Assembly (NCBI GenBank): GCA_020052615.1
Contig: JAGVOT010000132.1
Span: 1 to 54,317, forward strand
Direction: 5' to 3'
DNA: 54,317 bases
DNA from: Nitrospirota bacterium
Lineage (GTDB): Bacteria; Nitrospirota; UBA9217
The position numbers and the translations under genes are program-made. Below the pieces are notes generated by a model. The model was given only the letters and a program-made list of their open reading frames with translations. It had not been told where the DNA came from and made no database searches. Shown here piece after piece: positions 41,514 through 51,086 of this stretch (the first letter of the stretch is position 1; each line of letters starts with the position of its first letter).

Positions 41514-41640
41514 AAGTCCACAGCGTATGTAACCACGGGCAGCTTCGCTGCACACGGTAAAATACGAAACAGCAATTCAGGATCTCATCTGTGTTCATCC
41601 GTGTGTTCCGCGCAGCGGAACCCGTGGTTGCAATGGACTT
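41514..41640. repeat. Long imperfect palindrome between mrcA and ileS
   Basis: Outer arms AAGTCCA (41514-41520) and TGGACTT (41634-41640) and inner arms AACCACGGG (41531-41539) and CCCGTGGTT (41621-41629) are exact complements in nested order, giving a hairpin with roughly 80-nt loop. There is no T-run at the base. Confidence 0.7.
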
Positions 41641-41681
41641 GCTCTTTGCTAATTCCGCAATCCGAAGTCCGCAATTGTATG

Positions 41682-44162
41682 TCAGTCTTCCGCCTCTTCG
41701 GCCTTCTTTTTGATGAGCGTGAAATCGCCCTCGCCCTGGTCAAGCATATAGAACTGGCCCGCCTTGGGACCGCCCTTGGTCTGGGCATATTGCGTGGGCT
41801 CGGTGCCCTTGCGGAACACATCGTCAACGGCATCGGCCGCGTCTTCCCGGGCGAGCAATCCCGTCTCCGGATCGATCCTGGCCGACACCACCTCGTCGGG
41901 CACCGGAAAATCATCGGCGGGCTTGTCCGCCAGGGCCTTGGCCATCACGCCGACCCATATGGGGAGTGCGGAACGCGCGCCGGTCTCTCTGTCTCCCAGG
42001 GAGGCCGTGGCGTTGTCATAGCCCACCCAGACACCGGTTACGATGTTCGGGCTGTACCCCACGAACCAGGCGTCCACGTAGTTGTTGGTGGTCCCGGTCT
42101 TGCCGGCCAGCGGTTTGTTCAGTCCTTTTGCGCCCCTTCCCGTCCCGTCATCCACCACGCTCTTGAGCAGGCTCGTCACCAGGTATGCCGTGACAATGTC
42201 CACGGACTCCTGGGGCCGGGGATCATATCCTTCGAGCATGTTGCCCTTTCCGTCGACAATGCTCTTGATCAGTATCGGCTCGGACCGGATGCCCTGCGAA
42301 GCGAAGGTCGCGTAGGCGGAGGTGAGCTCGAGGGGCGTCACGACCGAAGAGCCGAGCGCGGAGGTGTAGTCCTCGTTGATGGGGCTCGTGATGCCGGCCT
42401 TCCGCGCGAAGGTCACGGCCCGGGACAGGCCGATGTCCTCCAGCAGCCGCACGGTGACGGCGTTCCGTGAGAGCGCGAGGGCCGTGCGCATCCGCATCGG
42501 CCCCAGGAAGCGCTCATCATAGTTCTCCGGCTTCCACCCCTTGTCCTGTTCGGTCTTTTCGTGGATCACCGGCAGGTCCATCAGGATGCTGGCAGGCGTG
42601 TATTTATAATTGTCTCCATCCTTCGCTTCCAGCGCCGCTCCGTAAATGAAGGGTTTGAAGGCGGAACCCGGCTGGCGCCTGGCATCGGTCGCGTGGTTGA
42701 ACCCGCCTTCGACGAAATCGTACCCCCCGACCATGGCGCGGACATAGCCCGTATAGGGTTCGAGGACGACCACGGCCCCTTCCACCAGGGGCGTCTGGTC
42801 CAGCAGGAACGAAGCGGTCTGCTTCTTCCTGTCATAGTCCTTGAACCGGACCTTGACGATGTCGCCGGGCTGTATGATCTCGGACGGGGCCTTGAACTCG
42901 TCGGGATCGTCCTTGTGCTTCTTCGGCTTGATGAGCGCCCAGGCCATGTCGTCCTGCAGGATGTATCCCACCATCCCGCGTCCCTTGACCGTGAGATAGT
43001 AGTCGCCCACGGCGAGCACGTGGCCGTTGAACACCTCGCCCGGCTTCACCACCACCCGGAGCGAGCCCAAACGGGCGGCTGCGGGCTTCACCTCTTTGTG
43101 GCCGACCCGGCCGCGGAAGCCCTGCCGTTTGTCCAGGGCGCGAAGGCCGTCCTTGAGCGAGGCCACCGCTGCGCGCTGCAGGTCGAGGTCGATGGAGAGA
43201 TAGACCTTGATGCCGCCGTGGTAGAGCTTTTCCTCGCCGTACTTGCCCAGGATGTATTTGCGGATATGATCGACGATATGCGGCGCCGGCTCCTCCTGGG
43301 ACCTCAGGTTCTCGAGGTTCAGGGGCTGGTTGTAGATCTGCACGGACTGCGCCTCGGTAAGATAGCCCTCGTCCACCATCCGTTTGAGGACCTGGGACTG
43401 CCGCAGCTTCGTCAGGTCGATATCGCTGTAGGGCGAGTAGACCATGGGCGATTTCGGCAGGCCCGCCAGGAGCGCTGACTCCGCCTGGTTGATGTTCGCG
43501 ATGTCCTTGCCGAAATAGGTCTTGGCGGCCATCTGCACGCCGTAGGCGCCGTGGCCGAAATAGATCTTGTTGAGGTAGAGCTCGAGGATCTCGTCCTTCG
43601 AGATCTCCTTCTCGAGCCGCCTGGCCAGGATGATCTCCCGGATCTTCCTGACGAAGCTCCGTTCCGGCGTGAGGAAGACCACCTTGGTAAGCTGCTGGGT
43701 GATGGTGCTGCCGCCCTGGCTCACCCGCATCCTGATGATGTTCTTGAGCGCCGCGCGCAGGATGCCGCGATAGTCGATGCCCGCATGCTGGTAAAAACGC
43801 GGGTCCTCGGTGGCCAGGATCGCGTTCTTCATGTGCTGGGGGATCCTCTGGAGGGGGACATGCACGCCCTTTTCTATCCTGACCTGGCCCAGCACCCGGC
43901 CGTCCTCGGCATAGATCGTCGTGCCCAGCGACGGCTTGTAGTCCTTGAGCGATTCCACCGTCGGCAGGTTGAAGGACAGGATGAAGAACAGGAGGACGAC
44001 GAACAGGACCCCTGCGAGGAAACAGGCCGCGAGTATCTTCAGCGCCTTCAGGAAGGTCAGCGCCCTGAGCCACGGGAACACCCGGCCCTGCCAGAGCGTT
44101 TTGAGAAAACTCCAAAGATTCGTTACGAACGAATGCAATAGTTCAAGCATGCGCTGTTTCAT
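41682..44162 (-). CDS. mrcA: Class A penicillin-binding protein 1A (bifunctional)
   Basis: This 826-residue protein polymerises and cross-links peptidoglycan. It has one N-terminal transmembrane helix (about residues 43-70), a GT51 glycosyltransferase domain (ILATEDPRFYQHAGIDYRGI, GGSTITQQLTKVVFL, EILELYLNKIYFG), an OB-like insert (about residues 380-460), and a transpeptidase domain with SxxK (RQPGSAFKPFIYG), SxN (ALSRNAVTVRLL) and KTG (LAGKTGTTNNYVDAWFVGYS). The OB-like insert identifies PBP1A rather than PBP1B. Its promoter lies about 210 bp upstream, leaving a palindrome-rich leader. Confidence 0.95.
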   Translation of the reverse strand: MKQRMLELLHSFVTNLWSFLKTLWQGRVFPWLRALTFLKALKILAACFLAGVLFVVLLFFILSFNLPTVESLKDYKPSLGTTIYAEDGRVLGQVRIEKGVHVPLQRIPQHMKNAILATEDPRFYQHAGIDYRGILRAALKNIIRMRVSQGGSTITQQLTKVVFLTPERSFVRKIREIILARRLEKEISKDEILELYLNKIYFGHGAYGVQMAAKTYFGKDIANINQAESALLAGLPKSPMVYSPYSDIDLTKLRQSQVLKRMVDEGYLTEAQSVQIYNQPLNLENLRSQEEPAPHIVDHIRKYILGKYGEEKLYHGGIKVYLSIDLDLQRAAVASLKDGLRALDKRQGFRGRVGHKEVKPAAARLGSLRVVVKPGEVFNGHVLAVGDYYLTVKGRGMVGYILQDDMAWALIKPKKHKDDPDEFKAPSEIIQPGDIVKVRFKDYDRKKQTASFLLDQTPLVEGAVVVLEPYTGYVRAMVGGYDFVEGGFNHATDARRQPGSAFKPFIYGAALEAKDGDNYKYTPASILMDLPVIHEKTEQDKGWKPENYDERFLGPMRMRTALALSRNAVTVRLLEDIGLSRAVTFARKAGITSPINEDYTSALGSSVVTPLELTSAYATFASQGIRSEPILIKSIVDGKGNMLEGYDPRPQESVDIVTAYLVTSLLKSVVDDGTGRGAKGLNKPLAGKTGTTNNYVDAWFVGYSPNIVTGVWVGYDNATASLGDRETGARSALPIWVGVMAKALADKPADDFPVPDEVVSARIDPETGLLAREDAADAVDDVFRKGTEPTQYAQTKGGPKAGQFYMLDQGEGDFTLIKKKAEEAED

Positions 44163-44226
44163 GAATTACCTTGTTCCTGCTTTCTATCGGATAATGAGTA
44201 CGAAGAGAGGGGGTAACGCCTGATTT

Positions 44227-44317
44227 GAAGCTCCCCGCAAAAAAACTTCATGGAGCTTCGATACTCAAGGAAGTTCGTTGTTCTAATCGCCCGCTGACCC
44301 CGCGGCAAGCTGCGGGG
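44227..44317. repeat. Two REP-like palindromes in the mrcA leader
   Basis: GAAGCTCC (44227-44234) pairs with GGAGCTTC (44252-44259) around a 17-nt loop. CCCCGC pairs with GCGGGG (44298-44317) around an 8-nt loop. The closeness of the two GC-rich palindromes is typical of repetitive extragenic palindromic elements. Confidence 0.6.
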
Positions 44318-44370
44318 AATGCGCTCGCTCCTGGATTTTTCAAGCGCTTTTCCTCGAAAAGGTGAAGCGT

Positions 44371-44399
44371 ATAATAACATCGAACCAGCGGAAAATCAA
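44371..44399 (-). promoter_or_regulatory. Sigma-70-type promoter of mrcA
   Basis: On the minus strand, -35 TTGATT (44394-44399) and -10 TATTAT (44371-44376) are spaced 17 bp, predicting a leader of about 200 nt. Confidence 0.5.
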
Positions 44400-44444
44400 A
44401 CGAAAAGTATGTTCACCGTCGTACCTCGGCGGGGCAGTACGGGG

Positions 44445-44473
44445 TGAACAAGGACCGGGAATTCTGCTATCAT
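44445..44473 (+). promoter_or_regulatory. Sigma-70-type promoter of the polytopic membrane protein gene
   Basis: -35 TGAACA (44445-44450), 17-bp spacer, and an extended -10 TGC-TATCAT (44468-44473). Predicted start is about 60 nt before the ATG at 44539. Confidence 0.5.
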
Positions 44474-44538
44474 TATGATGTTGATGATGTTGCGGCTGTG
44501 ATGCCGCGGATGCGGGCAGCCATGCCAGGCGGGGGTCA

Positions 44539-45495
44539 ATGGAGAAGGTCTGGGAGATAAAGGACCCTGATGCATACCTGCGGGGGAAGAAGACCCGCTC
44601 CGGCTCGAGACCCGCCCCGGCCGAGCAGAAAGACCCGGCCAAGGCATACAACCTCTCCATGTTCTACTGGGGAGGAGGTCAGCTCTATAACGACCAACTC
44701 GTCAAAGGCGCGGCATTCCTGGTGTCCATGCTCCTGGTCACGGCCGGGATCGTACTATTCGCCATCTACAGCGGGGAACTGCTCCAGTTCCTTCGAGAAC
44801 AGAGGATATCACTGTCCGGCGTGTTTCTGGGCGGAGAGGTCCTGCTGTTCTGCATTATCCTCTTCTGGGTCTCGAACGCGGCCGATGCCTACCGGCGGGC
44901 CGCCAGAACGCGCACGACCCGATTCAGGGGCGTGATCAGCCGCGTCAAGCCCCTGCTCGGGTCGCTGATGGTCCCCGGCTGGGGGCAATTCCTGAACGGT
45001 CAGCCGATCAAAGGAAGCCTCTTCTCAGGTCTTGCCGTGATCGGCGTCTTTTCCCTCCTCTCGGTCGTCCTCACCTACCGCGCCTGGCCGCTGCTCGACG
45101 CATCGGACACCCGCTTCGTCGTGGAAGGGATCGCCGCGGTCTGTCTGCTCCTCTGTCCGCTGGCGCCTCTGCTCTGGGCCCTCGGCGCTTATGATGCCCT
45201 CAAGGTGAGCAACGACGAACTTTTAAAGGAACCGCTCTGGGAGCGGATCAAGGCCGCCTACTACCGCGGCCGGACCCAGGGGATCGTGCGAGGGATATTC
45301 CCCCAGATCAAAGGGACCTTCATGCTCGTCTTCCTCCTCGCCTTCCTGGTGATCGTGGTCCATTACTGGTTCCCTGCCGATTTTTACGCAAAACAGCTTT
45401 TATCTGAGCAGACGCTGCTCAGGGACCGCGGCATGACCCTTATCCCCGAACTGATCGACAGACTGCTGGCAGTGATGGCGGACAGGGGGGGATGA
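44539..45495 (+). CDS. Polytopic membrane protein with TM2/DUF5683-like repeats
   Basis: This 318-residue protein has six or so transmembrane helices. Two related elements occur: MFYWGGGQLYNDQLVKGAAF at about residue 41 and LMVPGWGQFLNGQPIKGSLF at about residue 145, each followed by a hydrophobic helix. This G-x-GQ-x-(Y/N)-x-x-x-x-KG pattern resembles the TM2/DUF5683 turn. The protein ends with a long helix and a periplasmic or cytosolic tail (LSEQTLLRDRGMTLIPELID). Function is unknown. The gene stands alone, divergent from mrcA. Confidence 0.72.
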   Translation: MEKVWEIKDPDAYLRGKKTRSGSRPAPAEQKDPAKAYNLSMFYWGGGQLYNDQLVKGAAFLVSMLLVTAGIVLFAIYSGELLQFLREQRISLSGVFLGGEVLLFCIILFWVSNAADAYRRAARTRTTRFRGVISRVKPLLGSLMVPGWGQFLNGQPIKGSLFSGLAVIGVFSLLSVVLTYRAWPLLDASDTRFVVEGIAAVCLLLCPLAPLLWALGAYDALKVSNDELLKEPLWERIKAAYYRGRTQGIVRGIFPQIKGTFMLVFLLAFLVIVVHYWFPADFYAKQLLSEQTLLRDRGMTLIPELIDRLLAVMADRGG

Positions 45496-45530
45496 AAGAG
45501 GGCTGAACTGACGCGGGGAAAAAAAAGGAA

Positions 45531-45559
45531 AAGGCCGGCAGAATATCTTGCAGGCCTTT
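45531..45559. terminator. Weak terminator-like hairpin between convergent genes
   Basis: AAGGCC and GGCCTT with an inner GCA/TGC pair and one mismatch form a stem of about 9 bp. Its T-run is only TTT on the plus strand. It lies between two convergent genes. The rest of the 291-bp gap 45496-45786 shows nothing. Confidence 0.4.
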
Positions 45560-45786
45560 CGGTTTGTGCTCAATTCATGACGGACTGGCGGTGACAAAAT
45601 AATACCTTGCCTTCAACAGGCACAACGGCTCGCCGGTGAAAGAATAAAGAGGAGCAATCTCCCCCGGTTCACCACAAAATCGATAACGCCGGTGCCGTGG
45701 GTCTGCTTCAGCATCCGTCCCTTGGAGAATGTCAATCTTGAAAAATTTTACTCCAGTGGGTGCTAGTGGAGGCTCCAGTACCACCA

Positions 45787-48700
45787 TTACCATTTACCAG
45801 TAATCGGCAAATCGCCACTTATGCCAAACGTGTACGTACCGTCGGCGCCTGCCTCCCACACACGGTTGCCGTTCAGATCGAGATACCATTTGCCATTCCC
45901 ACGAAATATGCCTATGTCCGCAACCCCATCGAGGTTCCAATCTCCGGCGACAGGCACATCGCCAGTAATGCCAAACTTGTACGTACCGTCAACACCTGCA
46001 TCCCATACACGGTTGCCGTTTAGATCGAGATGCCAATTGCCACCTGCACGAAATACGCCTACGTCCGTGATCCCATCGCCGTTCCAATCTCCTGTGACAG
46101 GAGCATCACCAGATATGCCAAACCGTAACGAGCTATCGACATCCGCCTCCCAAACATGATTGCCGTTCTGATCTAGATACCAGTAGCCACTCGCGCGAAA
46201 AACGCCTATGTCCGTAATCCCATCGCCGTTCCAATCTCCTGTAATAGGAACATCACCAGTCATGCCGAACTTGAACTCAACATCGAGGTCCGGATTCCAA
46301 AGTCCGTCCCCGTTTATATCCAGCCGCCACATGCCGTTACCGACGAAAGCGCCGACTTCAGACACGCCATCGCCATCCCAGTCGCCAGTTACCGGCGTGC
46401 TGGTAAAAGACGTATATAGCGTGTCTACGCCGTCCCATATGTAGTTGCCATTCAGATCGAGGTACCAGCTGCTGTTGCTACTTCGGTAGACGCCGATCTT
46501 GTCCGGCTCGACGAATCGGGCCTGGAGGGTCTTGTCGCCGTCCATGGTGATGTCGCACGTGCCCGTTCCGGTACACGCTCCGGACCAGCCGACGAAGTTC
46601 CAACCTGCGTCCGAGGTGGCCGTCAAGGTCACAGGCAGGCCTGCGGTGAAGGCCGCGCCGCAGGTCGAGCCGCAGGCGATTCCGGCAGGAGCGCTGGTGA
46701 TGGTCCCATTGCCCCGTTTGGTCACCGTGAGACTGTGCTGGACCAGGATAATATAATTATTCAGCACAATCGAACTCACGCTTCCATCAGCATCGGTTAC
46801 CCTGAGCTTCACCGAATAAATTCCCGGGGTGTTATAGATATGCGATGGATTTACCTCAGTCGAATCGACAATTCCGTCATTTTCAAAATCCCATTCATAA
46901 GTCAAGGGCTGATCGTAACCCGTCGATGAATTCGTAAATGTTACCGTGAGCGGTGCTAGACCGGCCGTCGGAGCTCCCGTAAAATCGGCAATCGGCATTG
47001 TATCGGAAATGAACGCGGCGGTCGCTGTTTCGCCGGTCGCTCCTTGATCATCCGTTACCCTGAGTTTGATCGTATAGGTGCCTTGCTGGGCATAGGTATG
47101 AGTAATCACGGGAGTTACCGTGCTGTATTCGTAAGTTCCGTCATTGTTGACATCCCATTGATACAGTATAATCGTGCCGTCCGGATCGCTCGATCCTGAG
47201 CCGTTGATAGTCATTGTCTGTCCCTCGCTGGCAGCATAGGGGCCGTCGAGGATTGCCAAAGGCGGACTGTCGATACTGTAAGCGACCGGTATTGCTACAA
47301 GGGATTCATTCGGATCATTGGAACGGATCTCAATCTGGCCGTAATATGTACCGAAGTTCATCCCCGTGCCGTTCACGGCAACCTTGATTCCTGCCGATGT
47401 TCCGGGGGCGAGGTTGAGAGAACCTCTGTCCACGGAAAGCCAGGGCTGGTTGCTGGTAATGCTCGTTGCGACAAGCGCACTGTCTCCATCATTGTATAGG
47501 GTCGCGATTTTTTGCGCGGCGTATTTCAATTCAGCAGACCCGAAGCGGTTGGAAACCAATGAGTAGCTCTGCGCCGGATGAGGGACAGCGGTTCCCGTCA
47601 CCCTCACGGTCCAGGTTCCGGCAGCCGGGCTGGCGACAAATACCTGCTCGACATTATTAACGTGATCCGGCCCGGTCGTCGCAGGAGCAGCGGGGTTTGC
47701 CGGATCCAGTTTCCAGGGTAGATATTGCGCGCCTTGCGGACTGACCAGGACCAGATCGAGGTCGTTTATCAGCTCCGATGCGCTGTTGGGAGATCCCGGC
47801 GCATCGTCCCATGCGAGAGTTACTTTGAGTTCGGTGATGCCTTGCGGTACCTCTATTGTGTACGTGTTGATCTCACCCGTATTGTTTATTGCTCCTTCAA
47901 AAAGGGCTCTATCTTTAATAATATCCACCGCGCTCTTGGCGTCTATGACGCCGAACCCGGTCTTATAATCCGGACCGGGATTTTCAAGATCGCGGGCCGT
48001 ATGGATCAATGTTCCCTTTACCGTCGAAGGCAGCGGATCAGCGCTAAAGGCTGTTCTGAATTGCTCGATCATCAGGGCGGTTATTCCCGATACGGTCGGC
48101 GCCGCCATTGAGGTGCCGCACCACCCGTGGCCGCCGTAGATATCTCCCGGCATGGTCGAATGAATATAGCCCTCGCCGCCTGCTTCACATCCCGGCGCCA
48201 CCAGATCGGGCTTTATCCTGCCGTCATCGACAGGCCCCCAGCTGCTGAAGGAGGTCATGGTATTGTTATCGGAATTGACCGCGCCCACGGTAATGATATT
48301 TTTCCCCGTAGCAGGAGACGCAATAGTGCTATACCCGCCCCTTGCCGGAATGCCGCAATCGGTACGGTTGCGCTCATTCCCGGCGGAGAAGACGACGTTA
48401 ACGGGTTTGCCGAATCCTCCTCGCACGATGGCATCGTATTCACCCTCTGTCAGAGTATAGTCGCCAAAGAAGCTACAGTTATTGCTATCCACGAGATACC
48501 CCCAGGAATTCTGGGAGATGTCGATCCAGTGGTTATTGACGGCAGGTTCGTGCTCGGCAACGGCATCGGTCCACTCATAGGAGACGATCCGTGCATCAGG
48601 CGCCATACCCTTCCACTGATTGGCGCTGCCGCTTAAAAGAGCGCTCAGGGTCCCGGCGCCGCTTGCGGTCCCGGCAACATGGGTCGCATGTAATCCGATT

Positions 48701-51048
48701 TCCGCGGAATCGCCGTAAACCACCCTGCTCCCGAAGTCATCGTGCGTCGCATCCACATGTCCGCCGTCCCAAATGCCTATGACCACATTGGACCCATCGA
48801 GGCTGTACGGAGAATCCTGAACAACATTCACCCCGGTGTCTTCCCGGATGCCGTCATTGTGTTCAATCGGTGTCGGGGATACCTCTTCTATCCACTGGAC
48901 CGCGTCTTCATCGGCAAGGCCGGCGATCGAACTTGCGGGTACGGATACCGTCATCACATTCAACAGCTTGGACGTGTTCACGACGGACCCGCTATGCATA
49001 GCCAAGATCTGACCGGCAGCATCGGGGAGAACGTTCTTGAAGAACTGAATGCGAAGATTTACCGTCCCATTCTTGTTGATCGCATGGGGAGCTACCCCCC
49101 GTTCTTGAATTACCGATGAGATTTTATCCTGGGCTGAAATAACGCCTGCCCACCGAACGAGCGGCACGGCGATAAGCCCTGATGCCTTTGCCGAGGTCAC
49201 GCTCGCGATCCAGGCATGGTTCGGGACATAGGAGAGCAATTCTATTCCGGCCTCTTTGAGGGTCTTCTTTTCCGCATCGGTAGGCGTCTTTTCCAATTGG
49301 ACGAGGACATGGATTTTTTCTTTCTTCAGTTTTTTCGCTTTATCGGCAACGTCCTTCTGCGCCTGAGCTTCATGTTTAACAGGAGTAAATTTCTTCGATT
49401 TCAATTTGATCTCGTAATTCAGCTTGTTTGAAACAGCTTCCTGCGAAACGGTGACCTGAGGCTGGATGCCGGCGGTCAATAAGCTCATGCCAGAGAGGCC
49501 TTCGCCCCCCGGCAATCCGATAAAACTGAGCGATCCGGGAGACACGCGCATATCAGGGTCGCCAATGCGGTTCAGCGCAAAATCGACGCCGGCTGTTGTT
49601 CCTCCGTCTGTGACATTGATTATTTGCCTGCCGTCCTTATACCCGCTCTTTGATGCCGAAACCACGATCTCGCCGGCAGGAACGTTGACCAAGGTATAAT
49701 TGCCGTTTGCATCGGTCAAGCTCGACCGTGCTCCGTCCGAGACGCTCGCCCCCGCGACGGGATGAGTCCCGTCCGTTACCATTCCGGATACGACACCGGT
49801 CGGATGTATCACGGAAACAGCGATCAGCTGCTGGGGCGGATGATAATTCGTCATGTTGACGGCATCTATCTTGATCGTGTATACCCCGGCCGTCACGGGC
49901 AGACCGCCATTGTCGGTCCCATCCCAGATATCCGTATTTCTATCGGTGAGCCTGGTGGCGCCGGCGAGCAGGCTCTTTACGAGATTACTATTGTTGTCGT
50001 AAATGGTGATCGTGATCCTTGCCGGTTCGGGAATAGTGTAGTGTATCGCTGTCGTGTCCTGAATGCCGTCTCCGTCCGGAGAAAACGGACTGGGTGCTGC
50101 ATAGACGTCCTTGAGATAGGTCGTGACGTCATATACCTGGACACGGTTGGTATTCGAATCGACCACATGCATTCTGTGCTCGTTGTCCAGGAAAATCTTC
50201 TGAGGGGTGAGAAATTCCGTATAAACGCCGAATGAATTGAGATAATTCCCGCTGCCATCGAACCGTTGAACGCGATGGTTTTCCGTGTCGGCGACGAATA
50301 TATTTCCCTCGTTATCGACTACTACGTCGCGGGGATAGCTGAATTGACCGGCGGCGGCCCCATAGGAGCCGAAATACATTAAAACTGCCCCATTCGGGCC
50401 GAATTTCACTACGCGATGATTATAGGTATCGGCAACGTAAACATTTCCCGCACCGTCGAGACCGAAGCCGTAGGGGCCTTTCAGCGATGAGCTCCCGCCG
50501 ATATTGCTTACCCAGCCGCCGGAAGGAGCGAACTTGGATATCCTGTTATTCCCGGAATCACAGACATACACATTCCCGCTGCCGTCTATCGCGATGTCCC
50601 TCGGCAGGTTGAACTGGCCGTTTCCGCTTCCCGGTGATCCGAATTTGGATACAAAGGTAAAGTTGTTTCCGCTGATATTGAATTTCTGAACCCGGTTGTT
50701 TGCCGTGTCAGCTACATACAGGTTGCCGTTATTGTCCAATGCAACGCCCTGGGGGAACAGGAACTCGCCGTCCGCGCTGCCTTGTGCCCCGAAGGCGCCA
50801 AGAAGTTGTCCAAGGCGGTTGAACTTCTTGATCTTGCTGTTGCCGGTATCGGCGATGTAAATATCTCCGGTCGCCCCGTCCACGGCAACCGCATAAGGAT
50901 TCTTAAAGTCTCCGCTCCCTTCACCATAGGTACCGAAGGTCATAAGCTGGGGATATGCCGCGACATTCGCCCAGGCATGCGTGCAGAAGAGCACGAACGC
51001 GGCAAAGATATTCAGAGTCCTTACGATGCTTTTATGAGCTGTGGCCAT
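45787..51048 (-). CDS. Giant secreted multidomain subtilisin-family protease with NHL, PKD and FG-GAP-like repeats
   Basis: This 1753-residue protein has a signal peptide (TLNIFAAFVLFCTHAWA) and then about six NHL repeats (residues 35-310, each with NLYVADTANNRVQKF-type motif). A FlgD-like Ig domain follows (about 318-415), then a carboxypeptidase-regulatory-like domain (about 420-500), two inhibitor-like prosegments (about 555-735), and an S8 peptidase domain. Its catalytic residues are Asp in IGIWDGGHVD (about 759), His in LHATHVAGTASG (about 788) and Ser in GTSMAAPTVSG (about 978). Then follow two PKD domains (about 1260-1440), a Bacterial-repeat/InlB-B-like domain (about 1440-1515) and five 49-residue GDWNGDG-type repeats. 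It is probably surface-associated or released. No C-terminal sorting signal is seen. Confidence 0.88.
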   Translation of the reverse strand: MATAHKSIVRTLNIFAAFVLFCTHAWANVAAYPQLMTFGTYGEGSGDFKNPYAVAVDGATGDIYIADTGNSKIKKFNRLGQLLGAFGAQGSADGEFLFPQGVALDNNGNLYVADTANNRVQKFNISGNNFTFVSKFGSPGSGNGQFNLPRDIAIDGSGNVYVCDSGNNRISKFAPSGGWVSNIGGSSSLKGPYGFGLDGAGNVYVADTYNHRVVKFGPNGAVLMYFGSYGAAAGQFSYPRDVVVDNEGNIFVADTENHRVQRFDGSGNYLNSFGVYTEFLTPQKIFLDNEHRMHVVDSNTNRVQVYDVTTYLKDVYAAPSPFSPDGDGIQDTTAIHYTIPEPARITITIYDNNSNLVKSLLAGATRLTDRNTDIWDGTDNGGLPVTAGVYTIKIDAVNMTNYHPPQQLIAVSVIHPTGVVSGMVTDGTHPVAGASVSDGARSSLTDANGNYTLVNVPAGEIVVSASKSGYKDGRQIINVTDGGTTAGVDFALNRIGDPDMRVSPGSLSFIGLPGGEGLSGMSLLTAGIQPQVTVSQEAVSNKLNYEIKLKSKKFTPVKHEAQAQKDVADKAKKLKKEKIHVLVQLEKTPTDAEKKTLKEAGIELLSYVPNHAWIASVTSAKASGLIAVPLVRWAGVISAQDKISSVIQERGVAPHAINKNGTVNLRIQFFKNVLPDAAGQILAMHSGSVVNTSKLLNVMTVSVPASSIAGLADEDAVQWIEEVSPTPIEHNDGIREDTGVNVVQDSPYSLDGSNVVIGIWDGGHVDATHDDFGSRVVYGDSAEIGLHATHVAGTASGAGTLSALLSGSANQWKGMAPDARIVSYEWTDAVAEHEPAVNNHWIDISQNSWGYLVDSNNCSFFGDYTLTEGEYDAIVRGGFGKPVNVVFSAGNERNRTDCGIPARGGYSTIASPATGKNIITVGAVNSDNNTMTSFSSWGPVDDGRIKPDLVAPGCEAGGEGYIHSTMPGDIYGGHGWCGTSMAAPTVSGITALMIEQFRTAFSADPLPSTVKGTLIHTARDLENPGPDYKTGFGVIDAKSAVDIIKDRALFEGAINNTGEINTYTIEVPQGITELKVTLAWDDAPGSPNSASELINDLDLVLVSPQGAQYLPWKLDPANPAAPATTGPDHVNNVEQVFVASPAAGTWTVRVTGTAVPHPAQSYSLVSNRFGSAELKYAAQKIATLYNDGDSALVATSITSNQPWLSVDRGSLNLAPGTSAGIKVAVNGTGMNFGTYYGQIEIRSNDPNESLVAIPVAYSIDSPPLAILDGPYAASEGQTMTINGSGSSDPDGTIILYQWDVNNDGTYEYSTVTPVITHTYAQQGTYTIKLRVTDDQGATGETATAAFISDTMPIADFTGAPTAGLAPLTVTFTNSSTGYDQPLTYEWDFENDGIVDSTEVNPSHIYNTPGIYSVKLRVTDADGSVSSIVLNNYIILVQHSLTVTKRGNGTITSAPAGIACGSTCGAAFTAGLPVTLTATSDAGWNFVGWSGACTGTGTCDITMDGDKTLQARFVEPDKIGVYRSSNSSWYLDLNGNYIWDGVDTLYTSFTSTPVTGDWDGDGVSEVGAFVGNGMWRLDINGDGLWNPDLDVEFKFGMTGDVPITGDWNGDGITDIGVFRASGYWYLDQNGNHVWEADVDSSLRFGISGDAPVTGDWNGDGITDVGVFRAGGNWHLDLNGNRVWDAGVDGTYKFGITGDVPVAGDWNLDGVADIGIFRGNGKWYLDLNGNRVWEAGADGTYTFGISGDLPITGKW
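45790..46500 (-). repeat. Tandem 147-bp (49-residue) repeats in the 3' end of the subtilase gene
   Basis: The CCAATCTCC-type landmark recurs at 45937, 46084, 46231 and 46378, exactly 147 bp apart. Each unit encodes a GDWNGDG-x-(T/A)DIGVFR...WYLDxNGN segment of FG-GAP/VCBS style. The four to five units differ at many silent and some coding sites, so the array is old rather than freshly amplified. Confidence 0.85.
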
Positions 51049-51086
51049 AGTAGATCGCCCCTTTGAGTTACCTGAGTTTCCTTATT

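Larger units (their letters stand above)
44163..44538. other. Divergent intergenic region between mrcA and the membrane protein gene
   Basis: This 376-bp region holds two promoters back to back (44371-44399 minus, 44445-44473 plus) and two palindromes at 44227-44259 and 44298-44317 within the predicted mrcA leader. I see no gene in it. Confidence 0.6.

Noticed and set aside
39724-41532. A 602-residue plus-strand open frame opposite ileS
   Set aside because: Antisense shadow of the GC-rich ileS gene.
45790-46500. CRISPR-like array in the repeats near 46 kb
   Set aside because: Repeats are 147 bp, coding, without constant short repeats and unique spacers; they encode protein repeats.
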